The notes: generated by a model from the sequence alone, not told the origin. Counted from the stretch's first letter, positions 17,065-26,283 are shown. The stretch is 64,000 nucleotides of DNA from JBKECO01 sp047974745 (GCA_047974745.1 JBKECO010000003.1:289589-353588); one strand, 5' to 3'. Program-made: numbers and translations.

Positions 17065-17973
17065 ATGAGTCAGAATCTCTCATTATATCGTATTTTTTAT
17101 ACAGTAGCTAATAGCGGCAATATCTCAAAAGCTGCCAGAGAGTTGTATATCAGTCAACCAGCAATCAGTAAATCGATCCAAAAACTCGAGGAAAATGTCG
17201 GATGTAAACTTTTCTCGCGAAGTTCAAGAGGGGTCATTTTAACGGATGAAGGTGATCTTTTGTATAACTATGTGAAAAATGCCTTCGATGCTCTCGAAAT
17301 CGGCGAATCAAAACTGATGCATTCTCTAGAGTTAGGGGTCGGTCATTTAAAGATCGGTGTCAGTGCGACCTTATGTAAATACATTCTGCTTCCCTATTTG
17401 AATGACTTTATAAAAAAACACCCACATATCAGCATATCGATCGAATGCCAGTCCACAAATGAGACGCTGTTACTTTTAGAAGCTGGCAGCATTGATATTG
17501 GACTTGTCGGCAAACCTGTACATTTAAAGCAGAACGAATTTTTCTTTATAAAGGAAATCGAGGATGTATTTGTTGCTACTTCGGATTATATCAATAACTT
17601 GAAATCCAGAGGTATTCATTCTGAGTATATTTTAGAAAACTCTACTCTCATGCTTTTGGATAAGAATAATATGACAAGGCAATATATTGACGAATATTTG
17701 AACCGACATAATATACATGCGCAGGACTCGATCAATATCTCAAATATGGATCTATTGATCGATTTTGCTAAAATCAGTGTTGGAGTCGCCTGTGTCATAA
17801 AGAATTTTATTGAAGAGGAATTGAAAGATGGTACACTAATCGAAATTCCACTTGATATTCCGATTCACAAGCGTGAGGTTGGATTTATTTATAGATCCGA
17901 TACGAATATGTCAAAATCCCTGACACTATTTAAGGAATTTTTTAAATCTTATGAAAAAAAGGATGCGAAATAA
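17065..17973 (+). CDS. LysR-family transcriptional regulator
   Basis: This 302-residue regulator has an N-terminal winged helix-turn-helix (about residues 5-65, with GNISKAARELYISQPAISKSIQKLEE) and a C-terminal LysR substrate-binding domain. I choose the ATG at 17065 because the aaagga ribosome site overlaps an earlier in-frame ATG at 17056. It is divergent from leuCD and adjacent to ilvC, so a role in leucine/branched-chain control is likely but not proved; the effector is unknown. Its own promoter contains a LysR-type dyad, suggesting autoregulation. Confidence 0.9.
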   Translation: MSQNLSLYRIFYTVANSGNISKAARELYISQPAISKSIQKLEENVGCKLFSRSSRGVILTDEGDLLYNYVKNAFDALEIGESKLMHSLELGVGHLKIGVSATLCKYILLPYLNDFIKKHPHISISIECQSTNETLLLLEAGSIDIGLVGKPVHLKQNEFFFIKEIEDVFVATSDYINNLKSRGIHSEYILENSTLMLLDKNNMTRQYIDEYLNRHNIHAQDSINISNMDLLIDFAKISVGVACVIKNFIEEELKDGTLIEIPLDIPIHKREVGFIYRSDTNMSKSLTLFKEFFKSYEKKDAK

Positions 17974-17993
17974 ATAGTCGCATCCCAATTTTT
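17961..17993. terminator. Bidirectional terminator between lysR and ilvC
   Basis: The hairpin ggatgcga / tcgcatcc has the lysR stop codon in its loop. T-runs follow on both strands, and the flanking genes converge. Confidence 0.85.
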
Positions 17994-17999
17994 ATAGAA

Positions 18000-19019
18000 T
18001 TAGTTGTTGATCAGCTTTTCTTCGCCATTCCAGCTATACAGCTTTCTGATTTCTTCTCCTACGACTTCTGCTGGATGTTCAGAAGCGAGTTTTCTCATTG
18101 CTTTAAAATGCACCTGTTTTCCAGAATCAGACATGTCTACAAGGAATTCTTTTGCAAATGAGCCATCCTGAATATCTGCAAGAACTTTTTTCATAGCCTT
18201 CTTTGTCTCATCTGTGATGATCTTTGATCCTGTAATATAATCGCCATATTCAGCTGTATTTGAAATAGAATAACGCATTCCAGAAAATCCTGACTGATAG
18301 ATCAAATCAATGATAAGTTTCATTTCGTGAATACATTCAAAATATGCATTTCTTGGATCGTAACCAGCTTCGATCAGTGTCTCATAACCTGCCTGCATTA
18401 AGGCACAAACACCACCGCACAGTACGGCCTGCTCACCGAAGAGATCCGTTTCTGTCTCTGTTCTGAATGTTGTTTCAAGGACACCTGCCCGTGCACCGCC
18501 GATTCCAAGTGCGTATGCAAGTGCTTTATCTACAGCCTTGCCAGTTGCATCCTGATGTACTGCGATCAGACATGGAACTCCTTTGCCAAGTTGATATTCA
18601 GAGCGTACTGTATGTCCGGGTCCTTTCGGTGCAATCATGGTCACATCAACATTTGCTGGAGGTGTGATTGCTCCAAAATGTACATTGAATCCATGTGCGA
18701 ACATCAGCATATTGCCATCTTCCAGATTTGGTTCAATATCTTCCTTAAATAATTTTGCCTGATTTTCATCATTGATCAATATCATGATAAGATCTGCTTT
18801 TTTTGCAGCTTCTGCAGCAGTATATACTTCAAATCCCTGAGAAACCGCTTTATCCCAAGATCTGCTTCCTTTGTAAAGACCGATAATTACACTGCACCCG
18901 GAATCCTTCAGATTCAGAGCATGTGCATGACCCTGACTTCCATAACCAATGATTGCGATTGTTTTACCTTCTAAAACTGACAAATTACAGTCTTCCTGAT
19001 AATAAATTTTAGCTGACAT
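18000..19019 (-). CDS. ilvC: Ketol-acid reductoisomerase
   Basis: IlvC isomerises and reduces 2-acetolactate or 2-aceto-2-hydroxybutyrate to the dihydroxy acids for valine, leucine and isoleucine. The 339-residue class I enzyme has the Rossmann motif IAIIGYGSQGHAHALNLKDSG and the magnesium-binding acidic residues in EQAVLCGGV and the C-terminal knot domain (YFECIHEMKLIIDLIYQ). The cofactor-loop sequence LYKGSRSW is of the NADPH-type length, although a Tyr replaces the usual Arg. It follows ilvN by 25 bases and has a caggagg ribosome site. Confidence 0.96.
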   Translation of the reverse strand: MSAKIYYQEDCNLSVLEGKTIAIIGYGSQGHAHALNLKDSGCSVIIGLYKGSRSWDKAVSQGFEVYTAAEAAKKADLIMILINDENQAKLFKEDIEPNLEDGNMLMFAHGFNVHFGAITPPANVDVTMIAPKGPGHTVRSEYQLGKGVPCLIAVHQDATGKAVDKALAYALGIGGARAGVLETTFRTETETDLFGEQAVLCGGVCALMQAGYETLIEAGYDPRNAYFECIHEMKLIIDLIYQSGFSGMRYSISNTAEYGDYITGSKIITDETKKAMKKVLADIQDGSFAKEFLVDMSDSGKQVHFKAMRKLASEHPAEVVGEEIRKLYSWNGEEKLINN

Positions 19020-19044
19020 GCTTATCCTCCTGAAATAAATTCAA

Positions 19045-19545
19045 TTAATCTAAAAACGTAACATCATCTGATCCACGCCGCAGTCCAGTCATGCCTGTTC
19101 TTGCGAGTTCCAAAATTTCGTAACCTCCGAGAAGCCCCAAATAGGCATCTAGTTTATCCTGATGTCCGGTCAGTTCTATGACCATTGAGTCTCTGGAAAC
19201 ATCCACGATCCTGCCGTGAAAGATTTCGGTCACGTTTAAAATTGCCTGGCGTTCGATATCGTTCGCCCTGATTTTTACCAAGATAAGTTCTCGGGTCACA
19301 GACGCACCTGGCTCAAGAAGCTTGATATCCTTAACATCCTCGAGCTTTAAGAGCTGTTTCTCAATTTGCTCTAAAATCAGTTCATCACCGCTTGTGACGA
19401 TTGTCACTCTTGTATACCTTGGGTCTGCTGTTACACCAGAAGAAAAACTATCTATATTATATCCTCTTCGGCTGAACAGTCCTGAGATATGGCTCGTAAC
19501 ACCTGCTGTATTTTCGACCAGCAATGACAATACTTGTCTTCTCAT
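19045..19545 (-). CDS. ilvN: Acetolactate synthase regulatory (small) subunit
   Basis: This 166-residue subunit confers valine feedback control on acetolactate synthase. An N-terminal ACT domain starts VLSLLVENTAGVTSHISGLFSRRGYNI, followed by the C-terminal ALS_ss_C domain with FHGRIVDVSRDSMVIELTG. Length fits the IlvH/IlvN type. It is first in a two-gene unit with ilvC. The catalytic subunit IlvB, which usually precedes it, is not in the window and must be encoded elsewhere. The start follows a ggaagg site. Confidence 0.95.
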   Translation of the reverse strand: MRRQVLSLLVENTAGVTSHISGLFSRRGYNIDSFSSGVTADPRYTRVTIVTSGDELILEQIEKQLLKLEDVKDIKLLEPGASVTRELILVKIRANDIERQAILNVTEIFHGRIVDVSRDSMVIELTGHQDKLDAYLGLLGGYEILELARTGMTGLRRGSDDVTFLD

Positions 19546-19584
19546 AAGAAAACCTTCCTTTTCTTTACACTCACACTAGCCTTA

Positions 19585-19612
19585 ATTCTAGCATATTCGA
19601 ACTAAATGTCAA
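19585..19612 (-). promoter_or_regulatory. Promoter of ilvN-ilvC
   Basis: Consensus TTGACA, 16 bases, TAGAAT with an extended TGC on the minus strand. The leader to ilvN is short, so no attenuator fits. Confidence 0.8.
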
Positions 19613-19655
19613 TAGTCGTACAATTTATACTCTTACATTTTTATGGAGTTCAAAA

Positions 19656-19695
19656 AAAGCCGACAGAACGATATTCAATTCGTCTGTCGGCTTTT
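19656..19695 (-). terminator. Terminator of the hydCBA operon
   Basis: The hairpin aagccgacaga / tctgtcggctt is followed on the minus strand by a run of seven T, directly after the hydA stop. Confidence 0.9.
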
Positions 19696-19696
19696 C

Positions 19697-21385
19697 CTAT
19701 TCGTGATTTCTATGTAATAGTTTATGTTCCTTACCCTTTAGAAAACTCTGGTAGAGAGCTTCTATTGCCGGATTTTCATCTGAGCTTCTAATATTCATAT
19801 TTTGATCTATTTTATACAGACCTTCCATTCTCATCTTCTTAGTTCTTGGTCCTGCAGATCCAGGTTGTCCACCACCCATGATGCAGCCTCGTTTACATGC
19901 CATGACCTCGATGAAATCATAGGCAGCTTCTCCTGACTTCACTTTATCCAAAAGTCTTCCAGCGTCAGCAAGTCCATGAGCGACCGCAATTTTTACTTCT
20001 CTGTCACCCAGCATCACAGAGGCTTCTTTGATCGCTTCCTCTCCGCGCACTCCGGTGAAACTGATATTTTTCAGTCCCTGATAGGACTTATCTTCTGATA
20101 CTCTTCGCAATACAGCTTCTGTAACCCCACCGGTAACTCCAAAGATCGCACCACCGCCAGAAGCGAGTGAAAAAGGTACATCAGGAGCTTCTTCTTCGAT
20201 TTTATCGAACTGAATTCCCATTTGTTTTATCATACGGATCATTTCAGTTGTCGTGATGACCAGGTCTGTATCCTGTGATCCATTCGTAAAATTATCCGGT
20301 CTGAGTATTTCTCCCTTTTTTGCCGTGCAGGGCATTACTGAAATGATGACCGTTTTTTTATTCTCCTGCATGTCTTTTTCTGCATAGTATTCTTTTAGAA
20401 CGGCAGAGAACATTCCCTGAGGAGAACGACAGCTTGAAATATTGTTCTTGAATTCTGGATATTTTGTCTCGCAGAATTTCACCCAACCCGGACAACAAGA
20501 TGTCATCAAAGGCAGATTTTCACCAGAAGCAAGTCTTTGTGCGAATTCCTTCGACTCCTCCATGACTGTGAGATCTGCTGCAAAATTTGTATCATAGATT
20601 TCGTCAAATCCCATCAGTCGCATTGAAGTAACAAGCTTGCCTAAAGCATTCTCTCCTTTAGGCAGATTAAAATGATCACCAATTGCGATTCGAACGGAAG
20701 GAGCTATTTGTGCAATGACACGAATATTTGGATCTCCAATCGCATTCCAGGCCTGGGTCACATTTGTACGGATCGATATTGCTGCCGTGGGACAGACGGC
20801 AGCACATTGTCCGCAGCCGACGCAGTCTGTTTCTGACAGTGACTTATCAAATGCTGGCATGACCTGTGTTTTGGATCCGCGAAAAGCAAAATTGATTGCT
20901 CCGACGCCCTGAATTTCGTCACATGTCCTAACGCAGTCACCACATAAGATACATTTGTTCGGATCTCGAACAACGCTGGGGGAGCTTAGATCCAGTGGAA
21001 TTTTATTTTTTCGATTTAAAAACCGAACAGCATGAACACCGACTCTGTATGCTAGTTCTTGTAATTCGCAGGTTCCGTTCTTATGACATGTTGTACAGTC
21101 TCTGCAGTGTGAAGAAAGTAATAATTCAATAATCAGCTTACGATAATCCTGTATCTTCTTCGAGTTCGTATGAATTACCATTCCTGCGCGAGGTTCTTCT
21201 GAGCAGGATGCAAAAATTCTTCCTCTGTCATCTTCAACAACACACATACGGCATGCACCATAGATAGACAGTTCAGAATGATAGCAGAAAGTTGGAAGAT
21301 CGATACCAGCTTTTCTAATCAGCGACAGAACATTTTTCTCTCCATCTATCGGAATTTTTCTCGAATCTATTGTAATATAATCCAT
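19697..21385 (-). CDS. hydA: [FeFe] hydrogenase catalytic subunit of a trimeric NADH/ferredoxin-dependent enzyme
   Basis: This 562-residue protein reduces protons with a H-cluster. From the N-terminus: a [2Fe-2S] ferredoxin domain (CYHSELSIYGACRMC), a His-Cys [4Fe-4S] motif (HCRDCTTCHKNGTC), two [4Fe-4S] motifs (CILCGDCVRTC and CVGCGQCAAVC), and the H-cluster domain with TSCCPGW, MPCTAKK and ACKRGCIMGGGQP. All catalytic cysteines are present. It is the last of three genes in the order of NuoE-like, NuoF-like and HydA proteins, the layout of electron-bifurcating hydrogenases. Direction in the cell (hydrogen formation or uptake) cannot be read from the sequence. The hydEFG maturases are not in the window. 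Confidence 0.95.
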   Translation of the reverse strand: MDYITIDSRKIPIDGEKNVLSLIRKAGIDLPTFCYHSELSIYGACRMCVVEDDRGRIFASCSEEPRAGMVIHTNSKKIQDYRKLIIELLLSSHCRDCTTCHKNGTCELQELAYRVGVHAVRFLNRKNKIPLDLSSPSVVRDPNKCILCGDCVRTCDEIQGVGAINFAFRGSKTQVMPAFDKSLSETDCVGCGQCAAVCPTAAISIRTNVTQAWNAIGDPNIRVIAQIAPSVRIAIGDHFNLPKGENALGKLVTSMRLMGFDEIYDTNFAADLTVMEESKEFAQRLASGENLPLMTSCCPGWVKFCETKYPEFKNNISSCRSPQGMFSAVLKEYYAEKDMQENKKTVIISVMPCTAKKGEILRPDNFTNGSQDTDLVITTTEMIRMIKQMGIQFDKIEEEAPDVPFSLASGGGAIFGVTGGVTEAVLRRVSEDKSYQGLKNISFTGVRGEEAIKEASVMLGDREVKIAVAHGLADAGRLLDKVKSGEAAYDFIEVMACKRGCIMGGGQPGSAGPRTKKMRMEGLYKIDQNMNIRSSDENPAIEALYQSFLKGKEHKLLHRNHE

Positions 21386-21395
21386 TGTGCTCCTC

Positions 21396-23270
21396 CTAGC
21401 TTACTTTAGATATAGCATGGAATGGACAGTTATCTACGCAACTGCCGCACTTTATACATGCTACCTGATCAATCACAAAAGGTTCCTTGACTTTACCACT
21501 GATCGCATTAACAGGACAGTTTCTTGCACATTTTGAGCATCCCTTACATTGATCTGCAATAATCGTAAATTTCAGCATAGCCTGGCAAGTGCCGGTGCTG
21601 CATTTCTTTTCCTCAACATGTTCCATATATTCATTTCTAAAATTTTTAATCGTACTAAGCACAGGAAGTGCTGCACTCTTACCCAGTCCACACAGTGAAG
21701 TATCTGTGATTGCTGCTCCCAGCTCTTCCAGGATCGGAATGCTTTCCTTTGTTCCATTACCAGATACAATATCTTCTAGAATTTCTAACATTCTATTCGT
21801 GCCTTCACGACATGGAACACACTTGCCACAGCTTTCATTCTGTGTGAAATTCATAAAGAATCTGGCAACCTCGACCATACATGTATTTTCGTCCATAACT
21901 ACGAGGCCACCAGAACCAATCATGGCTCCAAGCTTCTTTAGGGAGTCAAAATCCAGTGAGACATCCAGATTGGATGTAACGAGACAGCCACCGGATGGTC
22001 CTCCGATCTGCACCGCCTTAAATGGCACATCATCTTTTACTCCTCCGCCAATTTCAAAAACGATCTCTCTCAAGGTGGTTCCCATTGGAACTTCGATCAG
22101 ACCTGTATTTTTAACACTACCAGTCAGGGCAAATGCTTTCGTTCCGGGGCTTTTTTCAGTTCCAATGCCTTTAAACCACATGGAACCATTCGAAATTATC
22201 ATCGGCACATTGGCATATGTCTCCACATTGTTCAATACGGTGGGCTTTGCAAATAGTCCTTGTTCTACCGTTCTTGGCGGCTTAGTACGAGGCATTCCTC
22301 TTTCGCCTTCAATTGAGGCTGTCAAAGCACTTCCTTCCCCACAGACAAATGCACCGGCACCTTTATTGATATATATCTGGAAATCATATCCACTTCCCAA
22401 AATATTATTACCAAGCAATCCGGACTCATTCGCCTGTGCGATCGCAAGTTTTAATCTCGAAATGGCCAGAGGATATTCGGCTCTGACATAGATGTATCCT
22501 TCCTGAGCCCCAACAGCATAGCCAGCTATGATCATGCCCTCTAACATTTTATGCGGATCGCCTTCCATGACACTTCGATCCATAAATGCACCTGGATCAC
22601 CTTCATCTCCGTTACATACCACATATCGAATCGTTTCCGGCTGCCTGGCTACCTGTTTCCATTTGTAACCGGTCTGGAAACCGCCGCCACCGCGTCCACG
22701 CAATTCGGATTCAAGTACCGTTTCAATCACAGAATCCGGAGTCATTTCAAAAAGTGCTTTGTTCAATGCTTCGTATCCACCAACTGCAATATACTCCTCG
22801 ATATTTTCTGAATCGATCTGACCACAATTCTTTAATACGAGCCTGGTCTGTTTTTTATAAAATGGAATTTCTTCCTGGGTCACATAACATTTGCCCTCCT
22901 GCTGGTATAGCAGTCGTTCTACCGGCTTACTGTTTTTTATAGTCGTTTCAAAAATCTCCTCGCAGTCGGAATCCTTGACTTTGATATAAAGGTAGTTTTC
23001 AGGCTCAATTCTTACCAATGGTCCCATTTCACAAAAACCATGGCAACCACTTTTTTTAATACCTATATGTGCTGCCTCTTCTTCAAAAATAACCGTAGTC
23101 TCCGGATCATCCTGAACCAGTTGATTGAATTTTTCATATATTTTTGCTGATCCGCCAGCCAAGCATCCGGTACCAGCACAGATCAAGATCCTATGTGTGG
23201 AGTGATTCATTTTATTAACGGACTGTTCTCGTACTTTATCAAGTTCTTCGCTTGTTTTAATCATCATCAT
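21396..23270 (-). CDS. hydB: NuoF-like flavoprotein subunit of the hydrogenase
   Basis: This 624-residue subunit binds FMN, NAD(H) and iron-sulphur clusters. Order: an N-terminal thioredoxin-like [2Fe-2S] domain (about residues 25-115, with CAGTGC and CHGFCEMGP), the NuoF FMN/NAD core (RGRGGGGFQTGYKW, GAGAYVCGE-like GAGAFVCGEGSAL), a SLBB domain, the NADH_4Fe-4S motif (SCGKCVPCREG) and two C-terminal ferredoxin motifs (CKGCSKCARNC, CIKCGSCVDNC). In bifurcating hydrogenases this subunit is where electrons split between NAD and ferredoxin. Its start codons overlap the hydC stop, and hydA begins ten bases downstream. Confidence 0.95.
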   Translation of the reverse strand: MMMIKTSEELDKVREQSVNKMNHSTHRILICAGTGCLAGGSAKIYEKFNQLVQDDPETTVIFEEEAAHIGIKKSGCHGFCEMGPLVRIEPENYLYIKVKDSDCEEIFETTIKNSKPVERLLYQQEGKCYVTQEEIPFYKKQTRLVLKNCGQIDSENIEEYIAVGGYEALNKALFEMTPDSVIETVLESELRGRGGGGFQTGYKWKQVARQPETIRYVVCNGDEGDPGAFMDRSVMEGDPHKMLEGMIIAGYAVGAQEGYIYVRAEYPLAISRLKLAIAQANESGLLGNNILGSGYDFQIYINKGAGAFVCGEGSALTASIEGERGMPRTKPPRTVEQGLFAKPTVLNNVETYANVPMIISNGSMWFKGIGTEKSPGTKAFALTGSVKNTGLIEVPMGTTLREIVFEIGGGVKDDVPFKAVQIGGPSGGCLVTSNLDVSLDFDSLKKLGAMIGSGGLVVMDENTCMVEVARFFMNFTQNESCGKCVPCREGTNRMLEILEDIVSGNGTKESIPILEELGAAITDTSLCGLGKSAALPVLSTIKNFRNEYMEHVEEKKCSTGTCQAMLKFTIIADQCKGCSKCARNCPVNAISGKVKEPFVIDQVACIKCGSCVDNCPFHAISKVS

Positions 23271-23740
23271 GCACCCCTCAGTTCTTCTAAAAGATCGTGT
23301 ACTTTCTCTGGTGTCATAGCGGGATAGACAACATCATTGACTGTCAGGACAGGTGCAAGTCCACATGCTCCCAGACAAGAAACAGTCTCGATCGTAAATA
23401 GCATATCCTCTGATGTGTGTTTTTCCTTTCCCAATCCTGTTTCTTTGTAGAGCTGATTGAGAATTGCTGTGGATTTTCTCACATGACAGGCTGTTCCATC
23501 ACATACCCGAATAATATACTTTCCTTTTGCTTCAAACGAGAAGTTTTCATAAAATGTTGCAACACTGTACGCTTTGGCCTCATCAATAGACAATTTATTG
23601 GCAACGTAAGTGAGCAGTTCCGGTGGTAGATATCTGTATTCATTCTGAATTTCCTGAATGATCGGAATCAGATATCTCTGGGAAGTTCCATGTTCACCGA
23701 TGATTTCATCTGCTTTGTCGTAATATGTTTGATCAAGCAT
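23267..23740 (-). CDS. hydC: NuoE-like [2Fe-2S] subunit of the hydrogenase
   Basis: This 157-residue thioredoxin-fold protein binds one [2Fe-2S] cluster through VCDGTACHVRKS and VSCLGACGLAP, giving the four cysteines of the NuoE family. It pairs with the NuoF-like subunit and passes electrons within the complex. It is the first gene of the hydCBA operon, with a ggaggg ribosome site, and a Rex-like operator lies about 40 bases upstream of the start. Length is normal. Confidence 0.94.
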   Translation of the reverse strand: MLDQTYYDKADEIIGEHGTSQRYLIPIIQEIQNEYRYLPPELLTYVANKLSIDEAKAYSVATFYENFSFEAKGKYIIRVCDGTACHVRKSTAILNQLYKETGLGKEKHTSEDMLFTIETVSCLGACGLAPVLTVNDVVYPAMTPEKVHDLLEELRGA

Positions 23741-23777
23741 TCACGTAACCCTCCATAGGTCAAGATTTCTTTTTGGT

Positions 23778-23795
23778 TTGTTATATATTTAACAT
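23778..23795. promoter_or_regulatory. Candidate Rex (NADH/NAD redox repressor) operator upstream of hydC
   Basis: TTGTTAtatatTTAACAt matches the clostridial Rex consensus TTGTTAA-N4-TTAACAA at all but two constrained positions and is almost perfectly dyadic. Rex is known to control fermentation and hydrogen genes in Firmicutes; binding here is inferred. Confidence 0.6.
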
Positions 23796-23932
23796 ACTTT
23801 TGTATTTTATCAGGAAATCTAAATAAATGCTATCAAAAATTCAAAAGATTGTTATTTTTATATCAATGTTACAAATTTCTCAATTATATTTGGGCATAAT
23901 TACTTTTTGCACTAAATTAAATACACAAACCA

Positions 23933-23967
23933 CAAAAAAAAAGGAACTTTTACTAAATAAAAGTTCC
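23933..23967 (-). terminator. Terminator of the URO-D family gene
   Basis: The hairpin ggaactttta / taaaagttcc is followed on the minus strand by about ten T. The arms overlap the 3' end of the coding sequence. Confidence 0.85.
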
Positions 23968-25080
23968 CTTAACATCACTCCAATGTGATTCTGCATAATC
24001 CATAAGTTTCTCAGCCTGTTCAAGTGGCATGTCATCAAAGTATAAAAAGAGTCCCTTTGATCCATATTTTTGAACGATTCGATCTGTGTTCTTGATCCAG
24101 TCTTCAAATTCACCACTATATACTTTTACCCACAGTCCTTTGCCGGCTCTACGGGCTTTGTCATAAATCACATCCCATTCTTCCAACGTTCCATCTGGAC
24201 CATGATCTCCACTTGTCCATTGCAAAGCATCGATTCCGTCCACAGTCATCAGATCGTCCATATGCTTGATCGCATCTGGTCCATCAAGATGATATAAAAT
24301 ATGATCAATATTTTCAGTCGCTTGATTGAGTGAATCCAAAACAAAGTGTTTAAAATAATCTGGTGATAACATTGCAGAAAAATCACATTGCAGTTTCTGA
24401 GTTTTTCCACTTCCAAAAATCTGGAATACCGTATATGCACTTCCACCTTCATATTCCGCATATTTGTAAAAGGAGTCAAAATACTGCTGATAAACATCTG
24501 TTACTTCCTGCACTCGTTCAACAATGACCTCTGTTTCTTCCAGCATATCGTCAATCATATCATCAAGCAAAGGCTGTGCACCGCGAAGTGACGCCAGAAC
24601 ATCGATATTTTCCATCAAATCAGGAATTGCAACCGGAAAATCATCCCCAACAAGCTTTTTACATGCATCATATAACTGAATGTGTTTTTCGAACCATTCA
24701 TTTTCCGGATCGAATTTCATTTTTGGAAATGTTTCCCAATCATTGACACAAGGCTCGAACCATACTGTATCTGGTTTAAATACAACCTCACTGCCCAAAT
24801 AACCAGCAACTGATCCAGGACCAAAGTCAATATTTAGATTTGGAAAGCTTTCTCCTAAAAACTCTCTGGATTCGCAGTAATGGCGATATCTGGCAACGAT
24901 ACGATCTGCATCCAGATACATATCCTCCATATCCTTCGGTTCCAGTTCATCCGGAAGTTTATAAGGTGTACATTCTGGCTTAATACCTACAACACGCATG
25001 ATTGGACGACCTGAGTTGTTTCGATTCCAATAATCTTCAAATCTTTGTTTGGTATCATCCCAATTCTTTTTATATAACAT
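23953..25080 (-). CDS. Uroporphyrinogen decarboxylase superfamily protein (methyltransferase-like)
   Basis: This protein of about 375 residues belongs to the URO-D/MtaA superfamily but is not HemE: it lacks the usual HemE N-terminal RQAGR-type motif and has the clade-typical YHLDGPDAIKH and ALQWTSGDHGP segments. Relatives include methyltransferases that act on corrinoid or coenzyme substrates. The Cys-rich zinc motif of MtaA is not evident, so activity and substrate are open. I choose the ATG at 25080, because a ggaggag ribosome site overlaps the earlier in-frame ATG at 25092. It stands alone, with its own terminator; no corrinoid protein is adjacent. Confidence 0.75.
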   Translation of the reverse strand: MLYKKNWDDTKQRFEDYWNRNNSGRPIMRVVGIKPECTPYKLPDELEPKDMEDMYLDADRIVARYRHYCESREFLGESFPNLNIDFGPGSVAGYLGSEVVFKPDTVWFEPCVNDWETFPKMKFDPENEWFEKHIQLYDACKKLVGDDFPVAIPDLMENIDVLASLRGAQPLLDDMIDDMLEETEVIVERVQEVTDVYQQYFDSFYKYAEYEGGSAYTVFQIFGSGKTQKLQCDFSAMLSPDYFKHFVLDSLNQATENIDHILYHLDGPDAIKHMDDLMTVDGIDALQWTSGDHGPDGTLEEWDVIYDKARRAGKGLWVKVYSGEFEDWIKNTDRIVQKYGSKGLFLYFDDMPLEQAEKLMDYAESHWSDVKGTFI

Positions 25081-25191
25081 GCTCTCCTCCATAAATCTTT
25101 ATTTAGACTACAAAATATCTATGAAAAGGATAGCATGAAAAAAAGACGAAAGCTATGATGTTTTTTTCCAAATATTTGTACTTTTTTTCCA

Positions 25192-25225
25192 AAAAAAGGC
25201 AGTGCCAGAAAAGCACTGCCAAAAA
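25192..25225 (-). terminator. Terminator of the NifU-like/GGGtGRT operon
   Basis: The perfect hairpin ggcagtgc / gcactgcc has a six-base loop and is followed by seven T on the minus strand. Confidence 0.9.
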
Positions 25226-25249
25226 TACTACGAAAATTGAAAGAGAATC

Positions 25250-26260
25250 TTAGAACTTCCCTGCTGTTGCTGCTTCTTCAATCGAAACGGCTACAGCTAC
25301 AGTTGCACCTACCATAGGATTGTTTCCCATACCGATCAGACCCATCATTTCAACGTGAGCCGGAACTGAGGAAGATCCTGCGAACTGCGCATCTGAATGC
25401 ATACGTCCCATTGTATCTGTCATACCATAGGATGCAGGACCAGCTGCCATGTTATCTGGATGCAGTGTACGTCCAGTTCCGCCTCCGGATGCAACCGAAA
25501 AATATTTCTTGCCCTGTTCGTTACATTCTTTCTTGTAGGTACCAGCTACTGGATGCTGGAAACGAGTTGGATTGGTTGAATTTCCAGTAATGGATACTCC
25601 AACGTTCTCTTTATGCATAATTGCAACGCCTTCTGTAACATCATCTGCACCATAGCATTTTACAGTAGCACGAATGCCTTCTGAATATGGTTTCTGATAT
25701 ATTTCTTCTACTTCCCCATTAAAATAATTCATTTTAGTCTCAACAAATGTAAATCCGTTGATTCTTGAAATAATAAGGGCAGCATCTTTTCCGAGACCGT
25801 TCAGGATAACTCGTAATGGCTGTTTACGCACTTTGTTTGCCTTCTCAGCAATTCCGATTGCACCTTCAGCAGCAGCAAAGGATTCATGGCCTGCCAGGAA
25901 GCAAAAGCATTCTGTCTCTTCTTCCATGAGCATCTTACCTAAGTTACCATGTCCAAGTCCAACTTTTCTATGTTCTGCAACAGAACCAGGAATACAAAAA
26001 GCCTGTAGTCCTTCACCGATCGCTGCAGCAGCATCCGCTGCTCTTCTGCAGTCTTTTTTGATTGCAATTGCAGCACCTGCGATATACGCCCATGCAGCAT
26101 TTTCAAAACAGATCGGCTGTATTGCTTTTACCTGTGTGTAAACATCAAGTCCAGCGTCTTCTGTGATTTTTTTTGCCTCTTCGATCGAAGCGATTCCATA
26201 GCTATTTAAAACAGAATTGATTTTTTCAATTCTTCTGTCATATCCTTCAAATAATGGCAT
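25250..26260 (-). CDS. GGGtGRT family protein (function unknown)
   Basis: This 336-residue protein carries the motif that names the family, GGGTGRT, at residues 259-265, followed by a highly ordered segment rich in Gly, Met and His (HPDNMAAGPASYGMTD). Family members are widespread in anaerobic bacteria, but no function is established. Other visible features are scattered Cys (residues 51, 71, 89, 118, 120, 202, 246) and no membrane segment. The gene lies 23 bases downstream of a NifU-like scaffold gene, with a gaaaggag ribosome site and a shared terminator, so the two proteins very likely work together, probably around an iron-sulphur cluster. That link is inference. Confidence 0.85.
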   Translation of the reverse strand: MPLFEGYDRRIEKINSVLNSYGIASIEEAKKITEDAGLDVYTQVKAIQPICFENAAWAYIAGAAIAIKKDCRRAADAAAAIGEGLQAFCIPGSVAEHRKVGLGHGNLGKMLMEEETECFCFLAGHESFAAAEGAIGIAEKANKVRKQPLRVILNGLGKDAALIISRINGFTFVETKMNYFNGEVEEIYQKPYSEGIRATVKCYGADDVTEGVAIMHKENVGVSITGNSTNPTRFQHPVAGTYKKECNEQGKKYFSVASGGGTGRTLHPDNMAAGPASYGMTDTMGRMHSDAQFAGSSSVPAHVEMMGLIGMGNNPMVGATVAVAVSIEEAATAGKF

Positions 26261-26283
26261 ATTATTCGTCTCCTTTCTCTCTA

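Noticed and set aside
21589..22491. 300-codon open frame on the plus strand opposite hydB
   Set aside because: It is the antisense shadow of a clearly real, motif-rich gene and has a Pro/Ser-rich composition typical of such shadows.
23880..24116. Minus-strand open frame of 78 codons between hydC and the URO-D gene
   Set aside because: It overlaps the end of the URO-D gene and its terminator in another frame, with no ribosome site and low-complexity sequence.
23953..25080. Reading the URO-D gene as haem-pathway HemE
   Set aside because: Motifs match the methyltransferase-like clade, and no haem gene is nearby.
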